The notes below the pieces were generated by a model. The model searched no databases, was not told the origin of the DNA, and worked only from the letters and a program-made list of their open reading frames with translations. The position numbers and the translations under genes were made by a program. This document shows positions 23,754 to 33,853 of a DNA stretch of 64,000 nt, piece after piece (the stretch's first letter is position 1; every line of letters begins with the position of its first letter). The stretch is from Winogradskyella psychrotolerans (GTDB taxonomy: Bacteria; Bacteroidota; Bacteroidia; Flavobacteriales; Flavobacteriaceae): the NCBI RefSeq assembly GCF_018860545.1, contig NZ_JAHKPN010000039.1, positions 186,001 to 250,000 of the forward strand, written 5' to 3'.

Positions 23754-24083
23754 ATGATATTGATTTCAAAATATATAGTGCCTAAAGGCTATTTGGGAAT
23801 AACGATTTTTCCGTTTATGTTTTTAAGATCTAAAGATTTAAAAGGAAATAGTGTGCTTGTAAATCATGAGGGAATTCATTTGAGACAACAATTGGAATTA
23901 CTTATTATTCCATTTTATATCATTTACGCTTTCGAATTTTTATATCGATTATTTCAATATCGAAATTGGAAATTGGCTTATATGAATATTTCTTTTGAAC
24001 GTGAAGCTTATAAAAACGAAAAAGACCTTGACTATTTAAAGTCAAGGTCTTTATGGCAATTTATTAGTTATATTAATCGCTAG
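23754..24083 (+). CDS. Small membrane-associated protein with HExxH motif
   Basis: The 109-residue product has a hydrophobic segment (LLIIPFYIIYAFEFLYRLF, about 51-69) next to VNHEGIHLRQQLEL (HExxH at about 38-42). A later NISFEREAY (about 78-86) could give a third acidic ligand. Together these suggest a minimal gluzincin-like metalloprotein, perhaps a peptidase fragment that works alone. I do not recognise a characterised family. It converges with the adhesin gene, overlapping it by four bases. Function is inferred only from the motif. Confidence 0.7.
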   Translation: MILISKYIVPKGYLGITIFPFMFLRSKDLKGNSVLVNHEGIHLRQQLELLIIPFYIIYAFEFLYRLFQYRNWKLAYMNISFEREAYKNEKDLDYLKSRSLWQFISYINR

Positions 24084-27000
24084 TTTTTTAAGATGATTTT
24101 TTGAGATTTTGATCGTCCATGTATTAATGTTGCTTTTACAACATATGTCCCGTCTGATAAGTTATGGTTTTTTAATATGAATTCAGTGTCGGTAATAGCG
24201 CTCTTACTAAATAATACACGCCCCAAAAGATCGTAAATAATAACGGATTCTATTGGGCTTTGCTCTGACATTACTTTAATATAACTATGATTAGGAGCTA
24301 GGATGTTTAAGCTACTTAATTCAAAATCTGACATACTTAATACTTCAACAGTATATCTTAAGATAAATCTATCGTTATAGCTTCCGGCATCACTACTGAA
24401 ACTATAAGGTGATACTCTTAGATTATGAATTGTATTGGTATAAGTATCTTCAATATAGATTGATTGATTGGTAGTGTTAAATAACCCATCAAGTGTATTT
24501 ATGGCAATAGTGTAATTTCCACTTGAAGAAATTTTAATTCCTAAAGGAACTAAATCTGAATCGTTAAATGGCGTTGATCGCCCTTGAATAGCCATTTCTT
24601 CAGTGTCTATCAAAGAGTAGAAGCGATTACTTGTTCCACTTAATTCAAACCCATCATAAATTCTGTCGAAATTATTCGTGGCATTGTCAATATAGCCTAC
24701 TAAAATGGAATTTGCCTTATTATTTGGTGCGATAAGATCTAGCCAGATTCGGTGTTTTTCGATAACATCTTGACTAGAGTTTTCAGTACTTCTGTAAAAT
24801 TCATTATTATCAATTGGCACTATTCCAGAGTCGAGACGCATATTGTTATTAAAAGATGCATTGGATGGTGATGGTGCATCGTGATCCATGAGTACAAAGA
24901 AAGCTTGTCCAGCTCCAATATTGCCGTTAAATCCAGATGGATTTGAGCCCGTACTATTGTAACCAATATAATCATTAGCGTTATAGTTGTAGGCATAATC
25001 TCCATAAAAGGGGTCAGTTGCTGAACTTGGCGTCGATTGATGACGCCATAAATAGACTGTTCCAAATATTGTTGGGGTATTTATATCACCAATATCATCC
25101 AAAATACTAGCATTTTGTGTAATAAAGGCATCGGCAGAAATTCCTGATGGGTAGGGGTTTCCAATTAAGTTCCAATTATCATCTAGTGCGGTTGCCATAG
25201 TATTTCCCGCGCCATCATAATCAGGACCGGAATAACCTCCATGTACAATTGGAACCTGATAGGCTCCATTTCTAGGAACACCTCTAAATTCTACTGTATT
25301 CGTTGCGATAGCAGTTTCTGGGCTGGTACCAGAAACGCCGCGAATAATATAGCCTTTACCTGGTTGCATAACCTCGGTAGTCGCTTGCCAATCTCCATAA
25401 CTACCAACACCATTACCCGGTACGGTTGGTATCCAATTGTATCTTGAATTTGAGCCTGGAGACAGGCTGGTGACGTTAAAATTCCCGACAGGTGACGACC
25501 AGTAGACGTAATCTTGAGGGTTTAAACTTGAAACCGTGCGTTGCATTTGAATATTGCCAGAATTAGTGATACCGGTATTGGTTATTTGAATCAAGCTTGA
25601 ACCATTTCTCAATATAACTTTTCCGTCTGTTTCAACAACAACAGCGTCGGTAACAATTAGATTAGTGTATTGTTGTAACTCTAAATAACCATCATCTTTA
25701 ACGTTTAATGACCTCAGTAGTGCTGGAGGCGGTGGAGTTGGTGGTGTGCCTATAACAATAGGGGAGTTGCTGTTGGAGGTAACTAAATCGGGAATGGTTA
25801 CACAGTTTTCATCAGTAGGGATGCCACTTGGTGTCCAATTATCATCATCGTACCAATCTGTACTTTGTGATCCGTTCCAGGTTTTTTTATTATTTATAAT
25901 TGTTACGGTATCTGTACAGCTATTGATGTCTGTTGCTGTATATGTTTGTGTGTCCATTGGTGCTGCGTAAACGATTTCAGAATATGTATTTGCAACGTAT
26001 GGTGTGCTTAAGCTAACATCGGTATACAACCCTTCAGAAGGTGACCAAGTGATTTGAGGAGGTGTCGTGGTGCCGGGTGCTGTTAGTGAAATATCGTCTA
26101 TATACCAATTTCTGAGACCAAATGGCCTGCCACTTAAAATAAAACGAATACGTAAACTGTTACCTGCCAAAGCAGATAGATCGCTATTACGTAGAACGAT
26201 ATTACGAGTTTCTTGATTAATATTATTAGAAACAGAGTTTATTCTATATTGGTTAGTCCAGCCTCCTCCGTCTAAATTTGTTTGTATTGCTACTGAATAG
26301 TTGTATGAGCTGCTATAATGTGATAAATATTGTTTCAGGCTTAATTGTAGGTCGGTTTGGCCACTAATATCTATAGGCGGAGAAAGCAATACCCTAGTTC
26401 CACTTGCATTTGTGCTAGAGCCTCCATTTAATCTTGCTTCGTATGGAGTGCCTCCTGCATATGATGAATTTGTAATACTCCAAGCTCCTCCTCCGTTTCC
26501 ATTATTTATTGTCCAACCGGATGGTAATCCAGGTCCATCAAAATCTTCTGAAAAAATATTGATTGGGGTATAAGTTGGCGTAGCGTTGGTTGTCAGTTCT
26601 ACGTAATCAAATGTGCATTCATCAGATCCTACAGGATAAGTGGTGTCCGTGATAATTAAATCACAAGAGCTTTCGCAAGTGATATTAGCTGCCCAACCGC
26701 TATATTCAACATAGCTGTCACTATCAAAAACAAAGGTTAAGGCTCCTGAAGTGTCGCTAGATGTAAATGGACCTGGTATGGTGGTTCCGGAAAACTCTCC
26801 AAGTAATGGGTATGTTTCGTCAGGACCATCGTATACAGAAAGGTAATCATAGCCTGATTCTGTATTGAAAGCTGTAAATGTAGCGACGACATAATCTCCT
26901 GGGTTGTCAGGAAAGAATGTGGAGGTTTCTGTTTCATTATCAGAATAATCTCCACTCGCACGGCCAGAGTCATAAAATGTAGTGCCGCAAGAAGGAGGGG

Positions 27001-29218
27001 GTACACAGGTGATATCTGCAGCCCAACCACTATTTTGAGTTGAGCCATTACTCGTAAATACAAAGGTGAGTGCACCTGTACTTAAGTCAGAAGACGTAAA
27101 CGTTCCAGGTAGTGTTGATCCCGAAAAGGTGTCTAATAAAGGGTATGAGTCATCAGGACCATCATAAATACTTAATTCATCAATGCCGTTTTCGGTATTA
27201 AACGCTGTAAAGGTTATATTTATCATGTCACCAGTAGAATCAGGGTAATAGGTTGTTGTTTCTGAGGTATTAGCAAAATAATTTCCGCTAGATCCACCAT
27301 TATCGTAGACTGTAGTGCCACAGATCGGAGTAAAACATGTAATATTAGCTGCCCAACCACTGTAATTTACTAAGTAGTCACTTTCAAAAACAAAAGTTAA
27401 TGCTCCTGAGGGATCTGTTGATGTAAACGGACCTGGTATGGTGCTACCTGAAAATGTTCCTAAAGAAGGAAAAGTATCATTTGGTCCATTATAAACAGTT
27501 AATTCGTCATAACTTGTTTCAGTATCAAATGCTGTAAAAGTAGCGACCACATAATCTCCCGGGTTATCAGGAAAGAAAGTGGTGGTTTCGTATTCGTATG
27601 CAGAGTAATCTCCACTTGCACCACCACTATCGTAAAAGGTAGAGCCACAAACTAAAGGTGGTACATAGGGGGCGCATGATATACTTGCCTCCCAGCCGCT
27701 GTATTCAATAGAGCTATCACTATCAAAGACAAAAGTTAGAGCACCAGATGCATCTGAGGATGTAAACGGGCCGGGTAGTGTGGTGCCATAGTACACTCCA
27801 AGTAATGGATAGCTGTCATCAGGACCATCATAAACGTAAAGATCATCTACGAGTTCAGTATAAAATGCTGTAAACGTAGCGGTGACTACATCTCCAGGTG
27901 TGTCAGGATAGAATGTTTTGGTTTCTAATTCATTAGAGATATAATCTCCGATAGGACCGCCGCTATCATAAAATGTATTGCCACATGTTGGAGGGGTAAA
28001 ACAGGTAATATTTGCGGCCCAACCACTGCTTTGTATACTATTGTTGCTCGTAAACACAAATGTAAGTGCTCCAGAGTAGTCGGTAGATATAAAAGGGCCT
28101 GGGATTGTTGAACCAGAATAGTTTCCAATTAAGGGATACGTGGTGTTTGGCCCATCATAAACGGCTAAAACATCATTGCTATTTTCGGTATCAAAGGTCG
28201 TAAAGGTTACTGTGACGATATCTCCAGGGGTATCTGCAAAAATGTTAGTTACTTGCGATTCATTAGCAACATAGTTGCCTGTTGCACCACCATTGTCATA
28301 AAACGTTTCACCGCAAGTTGGTGGTGCGGGTGGTGGATCGCAAGTGATATCGGCTTCCCAGCCATCACCAACGTTGCCATCATTATCACTTATAAATTCA
28401 AAAGTTATAGCGCCTGTAGGATTTCCTGCTATACTCGATGTATATATGGCTGGTAGCTCAGTTACGGTACCTAAAACAGGGTAGGTGTTATCAAGGCCAT
28501 TATAAACGGTTAATACATCTCCTGTATCTGGAATATCAACCACTGTAAAATCTACAGTAACCGTTCCTCCGGTAAAATAGGGTGTAATTGTAGTACTTTC
28601 ATTACCTGCATAATTGCCAGTTGATCCACCTGCGTCATAGTATTTATTACCGCATACAGGTAAGGTTGAACATGTTGTTGTTCCGGTTCCTCCACTTTGC
28701 TGAAAGTTAATGGTCCCTTCAGATCCGTTAAAATTTGTTATTAATACCACATAAATTTGTCCGGGTAAGGCGTTTAAAATAGTCATGGTTTCTGTTGGAG
28801 CGTAACTAAAACTACAGTCGGTTATGTAATCTGTAGCATACGGATAAAATGCGGGATCTTCGGTGTTGTTTGGGCAAGAAGCACAGTTTGTGTAAGAAAT
28901 ATTGGTGTTTGCATCATTAAGATCGGTAAATGGACCCCAGGCAATAAAGTCGACATCAATCGGATCTCCTAAAAGGTCTTCTTGGTCAATATCAAAATAC
29001 AGATCTCCGGGTTGGTCAGCTACGAGATAGAAATAGCTAGCATTGGGTATGGATCCTAAACAGCCAACGGATGTATTGTCTGAACCTCCGTAAACATTAT
29101 TAAATGTTAAGGATGAATTTCCCGAACAAAATTGTTCAGCACTTAAAATATCCGTGCCTTGTGAAAATGATAAATTAATAGAAATTAAAAATATTAGAGG
29201 GAGTAGTGTTTTTTTCAT
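24080..29218 (-). CDS. Large T9SS-secreted protein with six CUB-like repeats
   Basis: The 1712-residue product starts with a signal peptide (MKKTLLPLIFLISINLSFSQ). After an N-terminal domain, six CUB-like repeats of about 110 residues span about 188-850, each starting CGxxxYDxGGxxGxY and containing VYDGPxxxYPLLGxxxGxxxPGPFxSxxxSGALTFVF. A MAM or cleaved-adhesin-like domain follows (FSEDFDGPGLPSGWTI, about 880-1040), then long beta-rich regions, and a C-terminal sorting domain (VIIYDLLGRVLFS...LSDGTYVVKA). The T9SS domain implies export through the outer membrane and surface attachment. A role in adhesion or polymer binding is inferred. Confidence 0.9.
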   Translation of the reverse strand: MKKTLLPLIFLISINLSFSQGTDILSAEQFCSGNSSLTFNNVYGGSDNTSVGCLGSIPNASYFYLVADQPGDLYFDIDQEDLLGDPIDVDFIAWGPFTDLNDANTNISYTNCASCPNNTEDPAFYPYATDYITDCSFSYAPTETMTILNALPGQIYVVLITNFNGSEGTINFQQSGGTGTTTCSTLPVCGNKYYDAGGSTGNYAGNESTTITPYFTGGTVTVDFTVVDIPDTGDVLTVYNGLDNTYPVLGTVTELPAIYTSSIAGNPTGAITFEFISDNDGNVGDGWEADITCDPPPAPPTCGETFYDNGGATGNYVANESQVTNIFADTPGDIVTVTFTTFDTENSNDVLAVYDGPNTTYPLIGNYSGSTIPGPFISTDYSGALTFVFTSNNSIQSSGWAANITCFTPPTCGNTFYDSGGPIGDYISNELETKTFYPDTPGDVVTATFTAFYTELVDDLYVYDGPDDSYPLLGVYYGTTLPGPFTSSDASGALTFVFDSDSSIEYSGWEASISCAPYVPPLVCGSTFYDSGGASGDYSAYEYETTTFFPDNPGDYVVATFTAFDTETSYDELTVYNGPNDTFPSLGTFSGSTIPGPFTSTDPSGALTFVFESDYLVNYSGWAANITCFTPICGTTVYDNGGSSGNYFANTSETTTYYPDSTGDMINITFTAFNTENGIDELSIYDGPDDSYPLLDTFSGSTLPGTFTSSDLSTGALTFVFTSNGSTQNSGWAADITCVPPPSCGTTFYDSGRASGDYSDNETETSTFFPDNPGDYVVATFTAFNTESGYDYLSVYDGPDETYPLLGEFSGTTIPGPFTSSDTSGALTFVFDSDSYVEYSGWAANITCESSCDLIITDTTYPVGSDECTFDYVELTTNATPTYTPINIFSEDFDGPGLPSGWTINNGNGGGAWSITNSSYAGGTPYEARLNGGSSTNASGTRVLLSPPIDISGQTDLQLSLKQYLSHYSSSYNYSVAIQTNLDGGGWTNQYRINSVSNNINQETRNIVLRNSDLSALAGNSLRIRFILSGRPFGLRNWYIDDISLTAPGTTTPPQITWSPSEGLYTDVSLSTPYVANTYSEIVYAAPMDTQTYTATDINSCTDTVTIINNKKTWNGSQSTDWYDDDNWTPSGIPTDENCVTIPDLVTSNSNSPIVIGTPPTPPPPALLRSLNVKDDGYLELQQYTNLIVTDAVVVETDGKVILRNGSSLIQITNTGITNSGNIQMQRTVSSLNPQDYVYWSSPVGNFNVTSLSPGSNSRYNWIPTVPGNGVGSYGDWQATTEVMQPGKGYIIRGVSGTSPETAIATNTVEFRGVPRNGAYQVPIVHGGYSGPDYDGAGNTMATALDDNWNLIGNPYPSGISADAFITQNASILDDIGDINTPTIFGTVYLWRHQSTPSSATDPFYGDYAYNYNANDYIGYNSTGSNPSGFNGNIGAGQAFFVLMDHDAPSPSNASFNNNMRLDSGIVPIDNNEFYRSTENSSQDVIEKHRIWLDLIAPNNKANSILVGYIDNATNNFDRIYDGFELSGTSNRFYSLIDTEEMAIQGRSTPFNDSDLVPLGIKISSSGNYTIAINTLDGLFNTTNQSIYIEDTYTNTIHNLRVSPYSFSSDAGSYNDRFILRYTVEVLSMSDFELSSLNILAPNHSYIKVMSEQSPIESVIIYDLLGRVLFSKSAITDTEFILKNHNLSDGTYVVKATLIHGRSKSQKIILKN

Positions 29219-29245
29219 ATGGACTTAATTATAAGCTCTTAGTGC

Positions 29246-29674
29246 TTAGAGTAAACTAATGAATTTCCATTCGGTTTTTGTTTCGCAGTTAGTATTTGAA
29301 TCTTGTATTACAAATTGCCACTTAAAGCACTTTGCATTTAGGTCGGTTAGCGTTAATTGTTGTTTGCCTATACTGTTTTTGGAAATATTTAAAATTTTAA
29401 ATTCTTTTAGTTCGGAGCGTAGTTTACCGTCTAAACCTTTCCAACAACTGTTAAGTGGTTGTACTATTAAAGTCACTTTGAGGTGTTCTTTGTCTGAAGT
29501 TTTAGAGAAGTCCCATGAAATTATGGCTGTACTAGTTGGTTGATTTTCGTTTGGTACAATTTTACTGTCTATGGTGTAGTTTTGAACACAGCGATTCGTG
29601 TCTGAGGATAGTTGTTGTCCTAAAAAGGGTGTGGACATGAGAGCCAGTAAGGCATAAAATAAAGTTCTAATCAT
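29246..29674 (-). CDS. Hypothetical secreted protein upstream of the CUB-repeat protein
   Basis: The 142-residue product has a signal peptide (MIRTLFYALLALMSTPFLGQ) and four cysteines in the mature part (RCVQNY, NSCWKG, AKCFKW, TNCETK), which could form two disulphides. I recognise no domain. It is 27 bases upstream of the large CUB-repeat gene on the same strand, so it is probably co-expressed and may be a surface partner. Confidence 0.7.
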   Translation of the reverse strand: MIRTLFYALLALMSTPFLGQQLSSDTNRCVQNYTIDSKIVPNENQPTSTAIISWDFSKTSDKEHLKVTLIVQPLNSCWKGLDGKLRSELKEFKILNISKNSIGKQQLTLTDLNAKCFKWQFVIQDSNTNCETKTEWKFISLL

Positions 29675-30252
29675 AAAATCTATATTATGGAGTGAGATTA
29701 CATCATAAATACATAATGTAGGTGTTAATAAATATAGATTTGGGAGAGGTAGAGAGATTTAAAAGTAAGAAATATTCTAAATTTTAACGTTTAATTAGTG
29801 TTTTTGTTTGTTTTTTAGTTAAAAGGTTAAAAAATCAGGGTGTAATTCATACTGGTTTAAGGATTAGGTTTATTTTAAACGTTGTTTTTTGAACACAGTA
29901 GATCATTTTTTTGAAAATATTTTCGTAACCTGTGGTAATTGAATGAGTTAAGTTCATTCGGTTTTTGTAAATTATATCGTTAGAGTCTTCTATACATATT
30001 TTGACTTGTGTGTAGTGTTGATGAATTTAAATTATGAAAAAGTGGAAGTGTGGAGATTTTGTAACTATATACTTTTTTGATAAAAAAAAACACTAGGTCA
30101 TCTGTTTTTTTTAATCTTGAACCTAATAGGAAGCGGTAATATTCAATCATAAATTGATAATTTGAAGTTGAGGTGGTTCAATCATCTAAGCGTCTTCATT
30201 TTGTAGGTCAATTTTAATACTTCAGATTCTATCGATTTAAAATATGTACTAG
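29675..30252. other. 578-base gene-free divergent intergenic region
   Basis: This AT-rich region separates the minus-strand adhesin operon from the plus-strand desulfhydrase gene, so promoters for both must lie here. I found no reading frame worth reporting, no tRNA and no strong hairpin. Single half-matches to the TAnnTTTG element (for example 29735-29742 on +) lack a proper upstream TTG. Confidence 0.6.
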
Positions 30253-31221
30253 ATGTGTTTATTTCATATTACATTATTAAATAATTTAAAAACGGTTACT
30301 TATTTTTACAATAAAAAGAATTTGTTTCACGATCCTATCCATAATCAGACTATTAATATTCCGAATTCTTCAATTGAAATTACCATCAAACGCGAAGATT
30401 TAATTCATCCGTTTATTTCAGGGAATAAGTTTCGTAAATTAAAGTACAATATTCAGCAGGCAAAAGTAGATCAATCAAAATCCATATTAACTTTTGGTGG
30501 AGCGTTTTCAAACCATATTGCTGCGGTCGCTTTTGCGGGAAAAGAACAAGGTATTGATACCATTGGCATTATACGTGGAGAAGAGCTCGCTTTGAAAAAG
30601 GAGCTTAATCCCACATTACAATTTGCTAAATCCTGCGGGATGCGACTTAAATTTATTTCTAGAGAGGATTATAGAAAGAAAACTAGTCATGAATTTTTGG
30701 ATAGCTTAAGAGCTGAATTTGAGGGTTTTTATTTACTGCCTGAAGGTGGTACAAACAATTTAGCTGTTAAGGGTTGTGAAGAAATTTTGCAATCAAAGGA
30801 TTCTAAATTTAATTATATCTGTTGTGCGGTAGGAACAGGAGGTACAATTTCAGGATTAATTAATGCTTCTAAGGATTATCAGAAAATATTAGGCTTTCCA
30901 GCTTTAAAAGGTGATTTTTTACAAGAAGATATTTGTAAATTTGCAAATCAAGATAATTGGGAATTAATAACGGATTACCATTTTGGTGGTTATGGTAAAA
31001 TAAAGCCTGAATTGATTTCGTTTATTAATACGTTTTATAAAGATCACGATATTCCGTTAGATCCAATTTACACTGGGAAAATGTTATATGGCATATTTGA
31101 TTTAATAAGACTTGGGTATTTTCCATTAGGTTCAAAAATATTAGCTATTCATACAGGCGGTTTGCAAGGTGTTGCAGGAGTTAATGCTATGTTGAAACGT
31201 AAAAAAAGCCCCTTTAATTGA
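30253..31221 (+). CDS. PLP-dependent D-cysteine desulfhydrase / ACC deaminase-like protein
   Basis: The 322-residue fold-type II PLP enzyme has KREDLIHPFISGNKFRKLKYN (PLP Lys in GNKFRKL, about 60), TFGGAFSNHIAA, the glycine loop AVGTGGTISG, and HTGGLQG. Members deaminate ACC or desulfhydrate D-cysteine. Bacteroidota copies like this are usually annotated only by family. The first roughly 15 residues are poorly family-like, so the true start may be slightly downstream. It is followed 10 bases later by a glucosaminidase gene and then hemL, an apparent operon. Confidence 0.85.
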   Translation: MCLFHITLLNNLKTVTYFYNKKNLFHDPIHNQTINIPNSSIEITIKREDLIHPFISGNKFRKLKYNIQQAKVDQSKSILTFGGAFSNHIAAVAFAGKEQGIDTIGIIRGEELALKKELNPTLQFAKSCGMRLKFISREDYRKKTSHEFLDSLRAEFEGFYLLPEGGTNNLAVKGCEEILQSKDSKFNYICCAVGTGGTISGLINASKDYQKILGFPALKGDFLQEDICKFANQDNWELITDYHFGGYGKIKPELISFINTFYKDHDIPLDPIYTGKMLYGIFDLIRLGYFPLGSKILAIHTGGLQGVAGVNAMLKRKKSPFN

Positions 31222-31231
31222 ATTATAAAAC

Positions 31232-32056
31232 ATGAAGTTGAGATATATAATCTTATTGATAGTTGTATTAGCAATGAGTTGCGGTCCTAAAAAAGGTATT
31301 GTTACTAAAAAGAAGCGAAGTAGTACTAATAAAAACGTTGTTGTAAAAGAAGAGGTGAAATCTTCTAATACAAATTCGAATGTTGTTAAAGAAAGTAAAA
31401 CTCCAAGTAGTGTTGAGGTTTATATTGATCTGTATGCGGAAATTTCTAAAAATAAAATGAGAACTCATAAAATTCCGGCGAGTATAACTTTGGCTCAGGG
31501 TATTTTAGAATCTGGCGTGGGAAAAGGACGTTTAGCCGTTGAGGCAAATAATCATTTTGGCATTAAATGTCACGATTGGGCAGGTGCGAAGATTTATCAT
31601 GATGATGATCGCTCTCAGGAATGTTTCCGAAAATACCCAAAGGCAGAAATGTCTTATGAAGACCATTCTGAGTTTTTGACAGGCAGAAAGCGTTATGCCG
31701 GTTTATTTGAACTTAAGCGAGATGATTATAAAGGTTGGGCTAAGGGCTTGAGAGCTGCAGGTTACGCAACTGATAGAAAATACCCAGATAAATTGATTAG
31801 TTTAATTGAGCGTTATGAGTTGTATAAGTTTGATGATGAAGTTCTGAATGGAACAACTACTAAATCTACAAGAAGATCGACCACAATTATTGAAGGCCCA
31901 AAGAAGACTACTGTTAAAAAACATCTCGTGACAAAAGGTGATACGTTGTACTCGCTTTCAAGACTATATAAAACGACCGTTGAAGCGATAAAAGCGGATA
32001 ATAATTTAAAATCGAATGACCTCACTATTGGTCAAGAACTTATTATTTCAAATTAA
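31232..32056 (+). CDS. Glucosaminidase (GH73) and LysM lipoprotein
   Basis: The 274-residue product has a lipoprotein signal (IILLIVVLAMSCGPKKG, Cys about 17). A GH73 N-acetylglucosaminidase domain spans about 60-205 (IPASITLAQGILESGVGKG, with the catalytic Glu, and NNHFGIKCH...YRKYP-like). A C-terminal LysM domain spans about 228-273 (HLVTKGDTLYSLSRLYKTTVEAIKADN). It likely trims peptidoglycan at the periplasmic membrane surface. Only three bases separate it from hemL. Confidence 0.92.
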   Translation: MKLRYIILLIVVLAMSCGPKKGIVTKKKRSSTNKNVVVKEEVKSSNTNSNVVKESKTPSSVEVYIDLYAEISKNKMRTHKIPASITLAQGILESGVGKGRLAVEANNHFGIKCHDWAGAKIYHDDDRSQECFRKYPKAEMSYEDHSEFLTGRKRYAGLFELKRDDYKGWAKGLRAAGYATDRKYPDKLISLIERYELYKFDDEVLNGTTTKSTRRSTTIIEGPKKTTVKKHLVTKGDTLYSLSRLYKTTVEAIKADNNLKSNDLTIGQELIISN

Positions 32057-32059
32057 TTT

Positions 32060-33346
32060 ATGTTATATAAAAGAAGTAGTGCTTTATTTAAAGAAGCTCA
32101 AAATGTTATTCCAGGTGGAGTAAACTCTCCTGTGAGAGCATTTAGTGCTGTTGGAGGAACTCCAATTTTTGCTAAATCTGCAAAAGGGGCATATGTGTAC
32201 GATGAGGATGGAAATCGTTTTATAGATTATATAAATTCTTGGGGGCCAATGTTGCTTGGGCATGCATTTCCTCCTGTTGTCGATGCTGTTATTGAAAAAG
32301 CAAAGCAAGGCACATCTTTTGGAATGCCAACAACTATTGAAACCGAAATTGCAGAATTAGCGGTATCAATGGTTCCTAATATTGATAAAATTCGGTTTGT
32401 AAACTCAGGTACAGAAGCATGTATGAGCGCAATTCGATTGGCTAGAGGGTTTACAAAAAGAGATAAAATCATAAAATTCGCAGGGTGTTACCATGGTCAT
32501 AGTGATTCATTTTTAATAGCAGCGGGAAGTGGTGCTGTAACATTTGGAACTCCTAATAGTCCGGGTGTAACGAAAGGAACAGCTAAGGATACACTTTTAG
32601 CAACCTTTAATGATCTTAAAAATGTAAAGGAGCTTGTGACTTCTAATAAAGATGAAATAGCAGCCATTATTATTGAACCTGTAGCGGGTAATATGGGGTG
32701 TATTCCTCCATTGGAAGGATTTCTTGAGGGTTTAAGAGCGTTGTGTGATGCTCATAATATCTTGTTGATTTTTGATGAGGTGATGACTGGTTTTAGGTTA
32801 GCTAAAGGTGGAGCACAAGAACTTAAAGGTGTTGATGCAGATATTGTTTGTTTTGGTAAAGTTGTTGGAGGAGGACTGCCAGTTGGTGCATTTGCAGCAA
32901 GAAATGAAATTATGAATTTTTTAGCGCCAATTGGACCCGTTTATCAAGCCGGAACATTGAGTGGGAATCCATTAGCTATGGCAGCTGGATTAGCTATGCT
33001 TAAGACAATCAATGCTGATAAAGGACTAATGAATAGGTTAGCGGAGAAAACAAAATACCTACATAACGGTATTGCTGATGCGCTTAACAAGAATAATGTA
33101 ACGCATACAATTAATAGAGTCGGATCAATGATTTCAGTTCATTTTTCAGAAGATGCTGTTGTAGATTTTGATTCTGCTGCCAAAGGAAATAATGAAACGT
33201 TTAAAAAGTTCTTTCATGGCATGTTAGATAAAGGGATTTATATAGCTCCAAGTGCTTTTGAAACTTGGTTTATCACAGATGCACTAAGCTATGAAGATTT
33301 AAATGAAACGATAGCCGCTGTTGAGGAGATCGCAAAAGATTTATAA
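32060..33346 (+). CDS. hemL: Glutamate-1-semialdehyde 2,1-aminomutase
   Basis: The 428-residue PLP aminomutase of the C5 haem pathway converts glutamate-1-semialdehyde to 5-aminolevulinate. Signatures: [19 protein letters not shown] at the start, [39 protein letters not shown], the Schiff-base Lys267 in [12 protein letters not shown], and [16 protein letters not shown]. Length is typical. It closes the operon before a strong terminator. Confidence 0.97.
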   Translation: MLYKRSSALFKEAQNVIPGGVNSPVRAFSAVGGTPIFAKSAKGAYVYDEDGNRFIDYINSWGPMLLGHAFPPVVDAVIEKAKQGTSFGMPTTIETEIAELAVSMVPNIDKIRFVNSGTEACMSAIRLARGFTKRDKIIKFAGCYHGHSDSFLIAAGSGAVTFGTPNSPGVTKGTAKDTLLATFNDLKNVKELVTSNKDEIAAIIIEPVAGNMGCIPPLEGFLEGLRALCDAHNILLIFDEVMTGFRLAKGGAQELKGVDADIVCFGKVVGGGLPVGAFAARNEIMNFLAPIGPVYQAGTLSGNPLAMAAGLAMLKTINADKGLMNRLAEKTKYLHNGIADALNKNNVTHTINRVGSMISVHFSEDAVVDFDSAAKGNNETFKKFFHGMLDKGIYIAPSAFETWFITDALSYEDLNETIAAVEEIAKDL

Positions 33347-33350
33347 ATAA

Positions 33351-33381
33351 AAAAGTCTCGCATATTGCGAGACTTTTTTTT
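33351..33381. terminator. Intrinsic terminator after hemL
   Basis: AAAGTCTCGC, short loop, GCGAGACTTT, then more T. The A-rich left flank means it can also serve the convergent minus-strand gene. Confidence 0.9.
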
Positions 33382-33395
33382 GTAAAACTATATAT

Positions 33396-33746
33396 TTAGC
33401 TTTTTTGAAAATTCTTGTAACGCTCATATTGTTCATCACTTAAAATGGTTTTCATTTTAGTTTCCAATTGTGCGCTTATAGCTTCTAATTTTTTAGCTGT
33501 TCCTTCATCAACTACATTTTGCTTTTTAATGATATAATTGGAGTGGATAAATTCTTGTTGTGCTTCGTAAATTTGATCTCTCTGATTGTTATCAAACTTA
33601 ACGAACTTTCTTAAAGCTTCAGTTTTCTCAGCAGCTTCAGCATTTACAGTTTTTGTCATCTCTAATTTACTGTTTTGAGCTACAGCAGTTTGAGTTCCAA
33701 GAAATAGTGCGAATACAAATAAGCAAAGTGTAATTATCTTCTTCAT
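33396..33746 (-). CDS. Secreted Spy/CpxP-like small helical protein
   Basis: The 116-residue product has a signal peptide (CLFVFALFLGTQTAVAQ) and a mature helical part with TKMKTILSDEQYERYKNF near the end, the pattern of LTxxQ/Spy-like periplasmic chaperone or metal-sensor proteins. A second protein of the same type lies upstream (33854-34324), separated by a terminator, so the two are transcribed independently. Confidence 0.75.
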   Translation of the reverse strand: MKKIITLCLFVFALFLGTQTAVAQNSKLEMTKTVNAEAAEKTEALRKFVKFDNNQRDQIYEAQQEFIHSNYIIKKQNVVDEGTAKKLEAISAQLETKMKTILSDEQYERYKNFQKS

Positions 33747-33802
33747 TATGGATTAATTATTTAAAATTGGACACTAATGTAACAATTTTATTCAATAAAA
33801 TG

Positions 33803-33830
33803 AAAAAGTATCGCTTAAGCGATACTTTTT
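33803..33830. terminator. Perfect 28-base palindromic terminator
   Basis: AAAAAGTATCGC, loop TTAA, GCGATACTTTTT. It lies between two minus-strand Spy-like genes, terminates the upstream one, and isolates the downstream one. Confidence 0.85.
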
Positions 33831-33853
33831 ATTTTCAAAATACTTCTCTATAA

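Noticed and set aside
26660..28660. Regularly spaced similar DNA that could be taken for a CRISPR array
   Set aside because: The period is about 330 bases, the sequence is coding, and the units differ. It is a protein-domain repeat.
24080..29218. Short overlapping frames on both strands inside the CUB-repeat gene
   Set aside because: They are shadows of the long real frame. The repeated DNA of the CUB units makes such shadows recur, and none has a signal or known domain.
29675..30252. Hidden small RNA or tRNA in the longest gene-free region
   Set aside because: I found no cloverleaf, no strong hairpin plus T run and no convincing promoter pair. Only AT-rich sequence is seen.
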